A stretch of 8,483 nucleotides of DNA from Chloroflexota bacterium (GCA_030550075.1 JAUQQB010000105.1:1-8483); one strand, 5' to 3'; positions 1-6,050 are shown, counted from the first letter of the stretch. Program-made: numbers and translations. Notes: generated by a model from the sequence alone, not told the origin.

Positions 1-11
1 CGTAAGTCCTA
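1..11. repeat. Partial copy of the MITE terminal repeat, cut by the window edge
   Basis: The window opens with CGTAAGTCCTA, identical over 11 bases to 6079-6089, the outer end of the right terminal repeat of the element at 5947-6090. The next bases differ (TAT here, ATT there), as expected where element ends and host DNA begins. The likely reading is that another member of the same element family lies just left of the window with its right terminus here. Only 11 bases can be compared, so this is inference. Confidence 0.5.
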
Positions 12-217
12 TATGGATCAAGCGGGATGGCCAGCTGAACAGGCCCCCCCACGCCCCGAGGGACCAGGAGCTCCCACCTCTCTCAATGGAGCGCCGGAGA
101 CAAGATGAAGCTCGCCTCAGAGAGAGGCCGCCCACTTTCCCTATTCTCTGGCACCCTGGTTGTAAAATCAAAAGCTGAGCGCAATCCCTGCGCATCTCCA
201 GGAGCCGAGGCCGCAAG
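12..217. other. Intergenic leader upstream of dnaJ-like gene
   Basis: No convincing gene lies here; the open frames crossing it on either strand are shadows of the downstream dnaJ. A possible -10 hexamer, TAAAAT at 163-168 directly preceded by TG, lies about 50 bases before the dnaJ start, but no good -35 is visible at 16-18 bases. A short inverted repeat, GCGCA-ATCCC-TGCGC (179-193), lies just before the ribosome binding site and could be an operator or nothing. I found no CIRCE (TTAGCACTC-N9-GAGTGCTAA) and no HAIR (CTTGAGT-N7-ACTCAAG) element. Confidence 0.4.
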
Positions 218-1138
218 ATGGAGTTTAAAGATTACTACGCGATCCTGGGGGTCTCCCCCGATGCCAGCGAGGAGGAGATCAAGCGCGCTTACCGGAAGCT
301 GGCCCGACAATACCACCCGGACGTCAACCCGGGTGACAGGGCGGCGGAGGAGAAGTTCAAGGAAATCAATGAAGCATACGAGGTGCTCTCTGATCCAGAA
401 AAGCGCCGCAAATATGATGAGCTCCGCCGTCAATATGAAGCCTGGCGTCGGGCCGGCTACGATCCGGGTCAGTTCGACTGGTCTCCCTGGGTCCAGCCGG
501 GCCGGGTGCGGGTTGAAATGGGAGACCTGGAGGACCTGCTCTCCGGGTTCTCGGACTTCTTTGAGATGCTGTTCGGCGACATGCCCCGGCGGACGCGGGG
601 ATGGACAGCCACCCGGCTCCGGGGGCAGGATATCGAACAGCCGGTGACGCTCACCCTGGAGGAGGCGTTCCAAGGAACCACCCGGATGATTCGTACCCGG
701 GACGGGCGTCGCCTGGAAGTTCGCATCCCTCCCGGGGTGCGAACGGGAGCCCGTGTGCGAGTTCCGGGGGCTGGAGAGCCTGGCTATGGCGGGCCACCCG
801 GAGATCTCTATCTGGTGGTCGAGGTCGCCCCCCATCCTCGCTTCGAGCAACGGGATCAGGATCTTTACGCCACGTTGCCGGTCGATCTCTACACGGCCGT
901 TTTAGGAGGCGAGGTTCCCTTCCAGCATCTGGATGGAAGGACCCTGATGGTTCACATCCCACCGGAGACGCAGAACGGCACGCTGATCCGCCTGCGTGGG
1001 GAGGGCATGCCCTCCCCCCATCGCCCAGGCGAACGGGGGGATCTTTACCTGCGGGTTTCGGTGGAGTTGCCCCGGAACCTGACTCCACGGGAACGGGAGC
1101 TGTTTGCCGAACTGGCCCGTCTGCGCCGGGGGCATTGA
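218..1138 (+). CDS. cbpA: Class II DnaJ (Hsp40) co-chaperone, CbpA-like, no zinc finger
   Basis: A 306-residue cytoplasmic J-domain co-chaperone expected to stimulate DnaK ATPase activity and deliver unfolded clients. The J domain covers about residues 4-69, with the essential HPD motif at 33-35 and the helix IV sequence DPEKRRKYDEL at 59-69. A short linker rich in Gly, Phe and Asp follows (about 79-125). Two DnaJ C-terminal beta domains then occupy about 137-215 and 216-285, with typical stretches such as RIPPGVRTGARVRVPG and GDLYLRV. There are no CxxCxGxG repeats, so it is a class II/CbpA-type protein and not a canonical class I DnaJ. The length matches CbpA (about 306 residues). The ATG start is supported by immediate entry into the J domain (DYYAILGV) and a GAGG at 207-210. 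dnaK and grpE are not in the window. CbpA versus a second DnaJ cannot be settled from sequence alone. Confidence 0.93.
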   Translation: MEFKDYYAILGVSPDASEEEIKRAYRKLARQYHPDVNPGDRAAEEKFKEINEAYEVLSDPEKRRKYDELRRQYEAWRRAGYDPGQFDWSPWVQPGRVRVEMGDLEDLLSGFSDFFEMLFGDMPRRTRGWTATRLRGQDIEQPVTLTLEEAFQGTTRMIRTRDGRRLEVRIPPGVRTGARVRVPGAGEPGYGGPPGDLYLVVEVAPHPRFEQRDQDLYATLPVDLYTAVLGGEVPFQHLDGRTLMVHIPPETQNGTLIRLRGEGMPSPHRPGERGDLYLRVSVELPRNLTPRERELFAELARLRRGH

Positions 1139-1184
1139 CCGATGGGGGATCTCAAAGCCCGTGAACCATTCATGAAGCCGGGCA

Positions 1185-1218
1185 TTGGGGATCTGGAGGC
1201 GCGCCTCCAGATCCCCAA
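1185..1218. terminator. Perfect 34-base palindrome after dnaJ
   Basis: Positions 1185-1201 (TTGGGGATCTGGAGGCG) are exactly reverse-complemented by 1202-1218. As RNA this folds into a stem of about 15 pairs with a GCGC tip, 46 bases after the dnaJ stop codon and 46 before the htrA-1 start. No T-run follows (CTTCCTACA), so it is not a textbook intrinsic terminator. It could still end or attenuate dnaJ transcription, protect the 3' end, or be a dispersed palindromic repeat. Confidence 0.6.
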
Positions 1219-1243
1219 CTTCCTACAACCCATTGCAAGCGAT

Positions 1244-1256
1244 CATTCTTAGGAGT
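1244..1256 (+). promoter_or_regulatory. Ribosome binding site of htrA-1 inside a TIR-like 13-mer
   Basis: AGGAG at 1251-1255 lies 9 bases before the ATG at 1265 and supports that start. The surrounding 13 bases CATTCTTAGGAGT are identical to 5942-5954, which span the left flank and left terminal repeat of the element at 5947-6090. The Shine-Dalgarno role is well supported. Descent from an element end is speculative. Confidence 0.6.
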
Positions 1257-1264
1257 GACAACCC

Positions 1265-2449
1265 ATGGGATCGCGAATTCGGAAAGGGATCTGGATCCTC
1301 ATCGGAGGGATCCTCGCGCTGAGCGGATGTCGCTCGCTTCCGCTGCGGGAATGGATCTTCGTGACTCCCACGCCGGCGCCTGGCGGCGCGGTCGTTGCTC
1401 CCGCAGGACCTCCCCCAACGCCTCTGCCGATCCCGCCAGGGCTCGATGAGGAAGAGCAACGCCTGATCGCCATCTATCAGAAAGTCCTGCCCTCCGTGGT
1501 GAACATCGACGTGGAAGTGGAAGGAGTGGAAGCCTCCAGCTTCGGCAGTGGATCAGGCTTTATCTATGACATCCAGGGGCACATTATCACCAACAACCAC
1601 GTGGTCGAAGCGGCCCAGGAGATCTGGGTGACGTTCTACGACGGGACGGTGGCAAGGGCCCGGGTGGTGGGGCGGGATGTCTTCAGCGATCTGGCAGTGA
1701 TCCGGGTGGATGCGCCCGCAGAGCTCCTGCGCCCTGCCGAGCTGGGGGACTCAGATACGCTTCGGGTCGGCCAGAAGGTGGTGGCCATCGGCAACCCCTT
1801 CGGCCTGCGGGGCACGATGACGCTGGGAGTAATCAGCGCGCTGGGCCGCGCGCTGGAGACATCCACCCGCTTTCAGATCCCGGATGTCATCCAGACCGAT
1901 GCGGCCATCAACCCGGGTAACTCCGGGGGACCCCTGGTGGATCTGCAGGGCCAGGTAATCGGCGTCAACTCCGCCATTCGTACGGATTCCAGCGCAACGG
2001 GGATACCGGCCAACATCGGCATCGGGTTCGCGATTCCAGTGAACACAGTGAAACGTGTGATTCCTCAGCTGATTCAGAATGGCCAGGTTCGTTATCCTTA
2101 CCTGGGGATCACCTCCACCGGCAACATTTCGCTGGCCGAATTGCGAGCACGAGGATACGATGTCCCCGCCACCCACGGTGTCCTGATCCAGGAAGTGGTT
2201 CCAGATGGTCCGGCCGCCCAGGCCGGCCTGCAGGGCGGCACGCGCGAGGTTCAGGTGCGGGGAGCCCCGATTCTGCTGGGCGGAGACATCATCACCGCCA
2301 TTGATGGCCATCCGGTCTCCTCCCTCGACGAACTGGTTTCTTACCTGGTTAATCACACGGAGGTCGGGCAGACGGTGACCCTAACGATCCTGCGGGACGG
2401 GCAGGAGAGGCAAGTCCAGGTGACCCTGGGGGAACGGCCCTCACCTTGA
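1265..2449 (+). CDS. HtrA/DegP-family serine protease, predicted lipoprotein
   Basis: A 394-residue S1C serine protease that would degrade or chaperone misfolded proteins outside the membrane. The N-terminus is basic (RIRK) then hydrophobic and ends in a lipobox, L-S-G-C with Cys22, so lipid anchoring is predicted. A Pro/Ala-rich linker (about 36-58) follows. The protease domain spans about 65-270, with His112 in TNNHVV, Asp142 in SDLAVIRV and Ser220 in NPGNSGGPL, so the triad is complete. One PDZ domain (about 275-392) contains an insertion of roughly a dozen residues between AGL (319-322) and GGDIITAIDG (339-348), where short-loop HtrA proteins have AGLKxGDVI. The ATG start gives the full lipoprotein signal and has AGGAG 9 bases upstream. 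It lies between a dnaJ-like gene and a paralogous htrA and is flanked by hairpins on both sides, so it may be its own transcript. DegP, DegQ or DegS equivalence cannot be assigned. Confidence 0.95.
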   Translation: MGSRIRKGIWILIGGILALSGCRSLPLREWIFVTPTPAPGGAVVAPAGPPPTPLPIPPGLDEEEQRLIAIYQKVLPSVVNIDVEVEGVEASSFGSGSGFIYDIQGHIITNNHVVEAAQEIWVTFYDGTVARARVVGRDVFSDLAVIRVDAPAELLRPAELGDSDTLRVGQKVVAIGNPFGLRGTMTLGVISALGRALETSTRFQIPDVIQTDAAINPGNSGGPLVDLQGQVIGVNSAIRTDSSATGIPANIGIGFAIPVNTVKRVIPQLIQNGQVRYPYLGITSTGNISLAELRARGYDVPATHGVLIQEVVPDGPAAQAGLQGGTREVQVRGAPILLGGDIITAIDGHPVSSLDELVSYLVNHTEVGQTVTLTILRDGQERQVQVTLGERPSP

Positions 2450-2531
2450 GGCCAGCATACACCGAGGGCGCTTCCTCCATTTCCGCAAGGCTTACATCTG
2501 GAGGTCATCGGAGTTGATTTTCAATGGGGGT

Positions 2532-2586
2532 GGGGGTTGGATCGGGGGCGTGCGGCCCTCGACCGAACCCCCAAACGCTCCTTTTT
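2532..2586 (+). terminator. Long bulged hairpin plus T-run between the two htrA genes
   Basis: Left arm 2532-2549 and right arm 2555-2572 pair over about 17 positions: GGGGGTT with AACCCCC, then GG with CC, then TCGGGGGC with GCCCTCGA. There is one bulged base on each side, one G-T pair and a 5-base loop. Nine bases further is a TTTTT run (2582-2586). This fits an imperfect intrinsic terminator or attenuator after htrA-1, placed 36 bases before the htrA-2 ribosome binding region. The gap between stem and T-run makes efficient termination uncertain. Confidence 0.5.
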
Positions 2587-2621
2587 CCCCTTACTGATTT
2601 TCGAGAGGAGGATCCAGGAAG

Positions 2622-3797
2622 ATGCGACGCGGCATCGGATTCGTTCTGGCTGGGCTTTTGCTTGTTATTGGGGGTTGCGCAGCAACAACAGTTGGCGCCC
2701 TTCTATGGGCTCAGTCCGCTCTGATCCGTCTTCCGCAGTCTGGAAGCCCCGCCACTCCTTCCTCTACCCCAACGCCCATCCCTCCCAGGATCCTGTCGGA
2801 AGCTCGGGCGCTGGAGGCGGCGTTCATCTCGGTCTATCAGCGGGTCAGCCCTTCCGTAGTGCATATCACCACCCGGGCGACCGCTTTCGATCTCTTTCGG
2901 GGTCCCATTTACCAGGAAGGGACCGGTTCCGGATTTGTGTGGGATACGGAAGGTCACATCGTTACCAATAACCATGTGGTGGAAAGCGCGGATCAGATCG
3001 AGGTGATCCTCGCCGACGGCACCACCGCTTCCGCCACGCTGGTGGGAGCGGATGCTTATAATGATCTGGCCGTGTTGCGGGTCCGGGTTCCCCCAGAGAA
3101 ATTCATCCCGGTGACGCTGGGGGATTCCTCACAGCTGCAGGTCGGACAATGGGTGATCGCCATCGGGAATCCCTTCGGTCTGGACCGCACGATGACGGTT
3201 GGGGTGATCAGCGCCCTGGGCCGGACTCTGGAGCTCTCGGATCGACCGTTAGGGGAGGTGATCCAGACCGATGCGGCGATCAACCCGGGTAACTCGGGGG
3301 GGCCGCTGCTGGATCTGGATGGACGGGTGATCGGGATCAACACAGCGATCCGTTCCCCCAGCGGCGGTTCGATTGGCATCGGCTTCGCCATCCCGGTGAA
3401 CACCATCAAGCGGGTGGTTCCCGAATTGATCGCCCGGGGGCGCTATCCCCATCCCTGGCTGGGCGCTTCGTTCTTCGAGATCACCCCCGCCTTCGCCCAG
3501 GCCTTCCGCCTCCCGATCGATCACGGCCTCCTCACCGTCCAGGTGGCACCCGGAAGCCCGGCGGATCAGGCCGGGTTACGAGGAGCGACCCAGCGGGTGC
3601 GCACCCGCTTCGGCGATGTGTTCCTGGGCGGGGACATTATCACCGCGATGGATGATCGCCCTCTACGTCGGGTGGACGAGCTGGTGATCTACCTGGAGAA
3701 TTACAAACGCGTTGGGGAGACCGTGACCCTCTCGATCATACGCGATGGCCGCCCCATCACGCTCCAGGTGACCCTTGGGGAGCGACCGCCGGGATGA
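2622..3797 (+). CDS. HtrA/DegP-family serine protease, second paralogue
   Basis: A 391-residue S1C protease closely resembling the preceding gene product along its whole length; many blocks are identical or nearly so (VIQTDAAINPGNSGGPL, GFAIPVNT, VTLGERP). The N-terminus has RR then a hydrophobic run with a lipobox-like I-G-G-C ending at Cys19. The hydrophobic stretch continues to about residue 36, so either a lipid anchor or an uncleaved membrane anchor is possible. A Ser/Thr/Pro linker (40-55) follows. The catalytic triad is His118 (TNNHVV), Asp148 (NDLAVLRV) and Ser225 (NPGNSGG). A single PDZ domain (about 275-390) carries the same type of loop insertion before GGDIITAMD. The start is supported by AGGAGG at 2606-2611, 10 bases before the ATG. 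It is probably a tandem duplicate of its neighbour that has since diverged, and its expression may be separated by the hairpin at 2532-2572. Its product likely acts on envelope or extracellular misfolded proteins. Confidence 0.95.
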   Translation: MRRGIGFVLAGLLLVIGGCAATTVGALLWAQSALIRLPQSGSPATPSSTPTPIPPRILSEARALEAAFISVYQRVSPSVVHITTRATAFDLFRGPIYQEGTGSGFVWDTEGHIVTNNHVVESADQIEVILADGTTASATLVGADAYNDLAVLRVRVPPEKFIPVTLGDSSQLQVGQWVIAIGNPFGLDRTMTVGVISALGRTLELSDRPLGEVIQTDAAINPGNSGGPLLDLDGRVIGINTAIRSPSGGSIGIGFAIPVNTIKRVVPELIARGRYPHPWLGASFFEITPAFAQAFRLPIDHGLLTVQVAPGSPADQAGLRGATQRVRTRFGDVFLGGDIITAMDDRPLRRVDELVIYLENYKRVGETVTLSIIRDGRPITLQVTLGERPPG

Positions 3798-3860
3798 TGT
3801 CTGTAGCGATGCAGAAATGCCGCCGGCTGCTCAGCCATTTCCCCTACACCACCCGATCCC

Positions 3861-3868
3861 GGAGGTGA
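3861..3868 (+). promoter_or_regulatory. Strong ribosome binding site that sets the hspR-like start
   Basis: GGAGGTGA is a near-perfect Shine-Dalgarno sequence, 5 bases before the ATG at 3874 and 8 before a second ATG at 3877. It favours a start here over the upstream in-frame codon at 3775, which would overlap the htrA-2 coding end. Confidence 0.75.
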
Positions 3869-3873
3869 GGACA

Positions 3874-4221
3874 ATGATGGGAATTCAGGCCTACTCGGTC
3901 GAAGTGGTGGACGAAGATCAACCCCGGTATCGGATTGGGACGGTGGCTGCGATGGTGCGGTTACATCCGCAAACCATTCGGTACTATGAATCCATCGGTC
4001 TGATCTCCCCTCGGCGGACCCGCGGCCGGATGCGTTTGTATTCGGAGCGAGATGTGGCCCGGTTACGCCAGATCGTGGAGCTGACGCAGCTGGGCGTCAA
4101 CCTCGCCGGGGTGGAGATTATTCTCCGCCTGCGAGAACAGATCACCTCTCTCCAAGCGGAAATCGAACGGTTGCGCGCGATCCTTGGGGCCGAGCCCTCG
4201 TTGCCTTCGGAGCGGGAATAG
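3874..4221 (+). CDS. hspR: MerR-family regulator, HspR-like heat-shock repressor
   Basis: A 115-residue DNA-binding protein. The MerR winged helix-turn-helix occupies about residues 18-70 (YRIGTVAAMVRLHPQTIRYYESIGLISPRRTRG, then RLYSERDVARLRQI). The motif LHPQTIRYYE followed by LTQLGVNLAGVEIILRL is characteristic of HspR, the repressor of dnaK and clpB operons in Actinobacteria and some other phyla. A short Leu-rich coiled coil (about 85-104) could mediate dimerisation. No metal- or drug-binding C-terminal domain is present and there are no cysteines, which argues against metal-sensing MerR proteins. The gene follows htrA-2 by 76 bases with no clear terminator between them, and lies in a chaperone/protease block, which supports a heat-shock role. 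I could not find a HAIR inverted repeat in the window, so its targets may lie elsewhere or use a divergent operator. A different MerR role remains possible. Confidence 0.82.
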   Translation: MMGIQAYSVEVVDEDQPRYRIGTVAAMVRLHPQTIRYYESIGLISPRRTRGRMRLYSERDVARLRQIVELTQLGVNLAGVEIILRLREQITSLQAEIERLRAILGAEPSLPSERE

Positions 4222-4242
4222 CCCTGGGATCTCTGAGTTAAA

Positions 4243-4270
4243 CCAGGTGCCCCCAGCGTAGGGCAACTGG
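4243..4270. terminator. Hairpin after hspR-like gene
   Basis: CCAGGTGCCC (4243-4252) and GGGCAACTGG (4261-4270) pair at 9 of 10 positions across an 8-base loop, starting 22 bases after the stop codon. A pyrimidine-rich stretch (CCTCCTCCCT) follows, but no T-run. It is a plausible weak terminator separating the stress block from the yjbQ-like gene. Confidence 0.4.
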
Positions 4271-4373
4271 CCTCCTCCCTGTGGCACTTCATGCTATTCT
4301 GTGGTGCTACGCTCAGCAGGGCCCGGAGAAGGAAAGAAGGTGGAAGAAACCTTACAGGTCAACCTAAATGCAC

Positions 4374-4380
4374 AGGAGGA
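4374..4380 (+). promoter_or_regulatory. Ribosome binding site choosing the yjbQ-like start
   Basis: AGGAGGA lies 4 bases before the ATG at 4385. In-frame GTG codons upstream (4301, 4340) have weaker signals. An extended -10-like TGCTATTCT at 4292-4300 sits just before them, which also suggests transcription starts near or after those codons; that promoter has no clear -35 and is only tentative. Confidence 0.55.
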
Positions 4381-4384
4381 CCGG

Positions 4385-4903
4385 ATGAGCCTGCGGATTG
4401 TGAGCGACAACCGACCGGTGGAGTTAGACGCGCCACTGGTTGAAAACCTGGTGAAAGAAGAGAGCCGCCGCTATGAGAATGAACCCTATCGGGCTCTGAC
4501 CCTTTACCTCTGGTTCCAGACGCGGGAACGGCGGGCGATCATCCGCCTGACGGACCGCGTGCGACAGGCCGTGCGGGAGAGCGGGATCCGTGAGGGCTTC
4601 GCGCTGGTCAGCGCCATGCACATCACGGCGGCGGTTTATGTGAACGACCACGAAGAGGGCATCATGCAGGATATGATGGAGTTGCTGGACCGCCTGGCTC
4701 CCTTCCGTCCAGATTACCGGCATCACCGCACCGGCGAGGATAACGCGGACGCCCATCTCAAGAGCCTGCTGCTCCATCATGAGGTGATCGTTCCGGTCAC
4801 CAACGGAGATCTGGATTTAGGCCCATGGCAGGAGATCTTTTATGCCGAATTCGATGGCCAGCGCCGTAAACGGGTCCTGGTCAAGATCGTTGGGGTTGTG
4901 TGA
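4385..4903 (+). CDS. YjbQ / UPF0047 family protein (secondary thiamine-phosphate synthase type)
   Basis: A 172-residue cytoplasmic protein. The family core runs from about residue 35 to the end: a beta-rich start (YRALTLYLWFQ), LTDRVRQAVRESGIREGFALV, then MHITAAVYVNDHEEG at 78-92, DMMELLDRLAP, H113, NADAHLK at 120-126, the IPV-type block VPVTNGDLDLGPWQEIFYAEFDG at 136-158, and a C-terminal strand RVLVKIVG. His79, His113, Asn120, Asp122 and His124 are the likely conserved polar site residues. The usual HTTAA reads HITAA here, and the usual INE reads VND. E. coli YjbQ-type proteins are about 140 residues, so this one has roughly 30 extra N-terminal residues. The family has been associated with weak thiamine-phosphate synthase activity, but its true role is unsettled. 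The next gene begins 52 bases downstream on the same strand, suggesting co-transcription. Confidence 0.85.
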   Translation: MSLRIVSDNRPVELDAPLVENLVKEESRRYENEPYRALTLYLWFQTRERRAIIRLTDRVRQAVRESGIREGFALVSAMHITAAVYVNDHEEGIMQDMMELLDRLAPFRPDYRHHRTGEDNADAHLKSLLLHHEVIVPVTNGDLDLGPWQEIFYAEFDGQRRKRVLVKIVGVV

Positions 4904-4955
4904 AAGAATTTTTTCTCCTGAAACCCGAGAGCCCAGCATCCGGAGCGGAGGACCC

Positions 4956-5870
4956 ATGCACATTGGCATCTGTCTGCCGAATTATGGACGGGCTTCATCG
5001 CCGGAGGCTATTCGCGAGGTGGCGCAGGCGGCGGAAGCCCTGGGGTTTGACTCTTTGTGGACCACGGATCATATCCTGGTCCCGACCGCTCACTACGAGC
5101 CCTATGGCCGCATCTTCGAGACCTGGACCACCCTGGCCTATGTGGCCGCATTAACCCAGCGGATCCGGCTGGGGACCTCGATCCTGCTCCTCGGGCTGCG
5201 CAACCCGGTGCTGGTCGCCAAGCAGGCGGCCACCCTGGACCAGCTGTCGAACGGCCGCCTGATCCTGGGCATCGGCGCCGGGTGGCTGGCCCGGGAGTTC
5301 GAGAACCTGGGGGTCTCCTTCCGAGGCCGCATCCGGTTTCTGGAAGAAGGCATCGTCCTGATGCGCACCCTGTGGACCAGCCCCCGTCCCCGCTTCCAGG
5401 GCCGCTTCTTTCGGATCGAGGACGCGGTGTTCGAGCCTCTGCCCGTCCAGCCAGGCGGTCCCCCGATCTGGATCGGGGGGAACACCGAAGCCGCGGTGCG
5501 ACGGGCCGCCCGTCTGGGGGATGGCTGGCATCCAGTGGGCCTGGACCCGGAGACGCTCCGCCAGCGTGTGGCACGGCTTCGAGAATGGGCTCAGGGGCGC
5601 TCGATCCCGGTCGTTTGCCGGATGTATATCGCTCTGGATTCCCAGCTTCCCCCCGTGTATACTTCGCCAACCGGCGAGCGGCGAATGCGCCTGACCGGCT
5701 CCGAGGAGCAGATCCTGGAGGGGTTGCGCACGCTGCGGGACGCGGGGGCGGATGGGGTGATCCTCACCTTTGAGGCCCCATCGGTCGATGCACAGATTCA
5801 GCAGATGCAACGGTTCGCCGACCTGCGGGCTCAGCTCGCTCAGCTCAGGGATCCAAGCGAGTCCTCCTGA
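4956..5870 (+). CDS. LLM-class flavin-dependent oxidoreductase (F420-type, luciferase-like)
   Basis: A 304-residue TIM-barrel oxidoreductase of the bacterial luciferase superfamily. It opens with strand 1 MHIGICLPNYG. SLWTTDHI at 33-40 and RIRLGTSILLLGLRNPVLVAKQAATLDQLSNGRLILGIGAGW at 69-110 are the classic flavin/F420-binding core. EFENLGVSFRGRIRFLEEGIVLMRTLW (114-140) and PPIWIGGNTEAAVRRAARLGDGWHP (169-193) are also typical of this group. The GAGW...EF pattern resembles the F420-dependent subfamily with Rv-type members, so reduced F420 is the more likely cofactor, but FMN use is not excluded. The substrate is unknown. The ATG is chosen because the barrel begins immediately and GCGGAGG lies 4 bases upstream. 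Upstream in-frame codons from 4842 would overlap the end of the yjbQ-like gene. It probably shares a transcript with that gene; no terminator is evident between them. Confidence 0.92.
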   Translation: MHIGICLPNYGRASSPEAIREVAQAAEALGFDSLWTTDHILVPTAHYEPYGRIFETWTTLAYVAALTQRIRLGTSILLLGLRNPVLVAKQAATLDQLSNGRLILGIGAGWLAREFENLGVSFRGRIRFLEEGIVLMRTLWTSPRPRFQGRFFRIEDAVFEPLPVQPGGPPIWIGGNTEAAVRRAARLGDGWHPVGLDPETLRQRVARLREWAQGRSIPVVCRMYIALDSQLPPVYTSPTGERRMRLTGSEEQILEGLRTLRDAGADGVILTFEAPSVDAQIQQMQRFADLRAQLAQLRDPSESS

Positions 5871-5946
5871 GAGTGTGATGGGTCGACCATATCAATGCTC
5901 CCGTGTTCAATCTGACCCTCAACCCCATGGGGAACCGTTGACATTC
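5871..5946. other. Short spacer before MITE-like element
   Basis: This 76-base gap follows the oxidoreductase gene. It contains the small palindromes GGTCGACC (5881-5888) and CCCCATGGGG (5923-5932), and a perfect -35-like TTGACA at 5938-5943 that abuts the element end. No matching -10 is seen at 16-18 bases, so it is not called a promoter. No gene is visible. Confidence 0.4.
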
Positions 5947-5963
5947 TTAGGAGTTACGCAGTT
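5947..5963 (+). repeat. Left terminal inverted repeat of the MITE-like element
   Basis: TTAGGAGTTACGCAGTT. It differs from the reverse complement of the right end only at the seventh base (G here, C there). Similarity stops outside TTAGG and inside CAGTT, which defines the element boundaries. Confidence 0.75.
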
Positions 5964-6001
5964 GAAAGCTCTAAAGGTGGAACGGAATGGCCCCACCCCC
6001 C

Positions 6002-6050
6002 TTTCTCCCCCCTCCCCACGGCCCTTGGGGCCGTGGGGAGGGGGGAGAAA
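6002..6050. repeat. Perfect 23-bp inverted repeat (hairpin) inside the MITE-like element
   Basis: Arm 6002-6024 is pyrimidine-rich (TTTCTCCCCCCTCCCCACGG then CCC). It is exactly reverse-complemented by 6028-6050, with loop TTG at 6025-6027. Transcripts crossing the element from the oxidoreductase gene would form a very stable stem, and the right arm is followed directly by AAT, not a T-run. On the minus strand the arm ends in TTT, so weak termination of antisense transcription is possible. Confidence 0.85.

Noticed and set aside
83..850. Long minus-strand open frame opposite the dnaJ-like gene
   Set aside because: It lies antisense to a gene with clear J-domain and C-terminal domains. Its translation is low-complexity Pro/Arg/Gly text typical of GC-rich antisense frames and shows no domain.
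601..1164. Plus-strand open frame in another frame over the dnaJ 3' half
   Set aside because: The translation is repetitive Ser/Gly/Pro/Arg with no family resemblance, and it overlaps a well-supported gene.
2524..2971. Small plus-strand frames covering the htrA-1/htrA-2 gap
   Set aside because: They begin inside the hairpin region and run out of frame into htrA-2. No good ribosome binding site or protein signature.
3775..3873. N-terminal extension of the HspR-like protein overlapping htrA-2
   Set aside because: The extra 33 residues are not MerR-like, and the strong GGAGGTGA at 3861-3868 places the start at 3874 or 3877.
5008..5810. Several 200-residue frames over the oxidoreductase gene, both strands
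   Set aside because: All overlap the luciferase-like gene, whose motifs are unambiguous. Their compositions are the usual GC-rich shadows.
5938..5943. Perfect TTGACA next to the MITE-like element as a promoter -35
   Set aside because: No acceptable -10 lies 16-18 bases downstream, either in the present sequence or in the inferred pre-insertion sequence.
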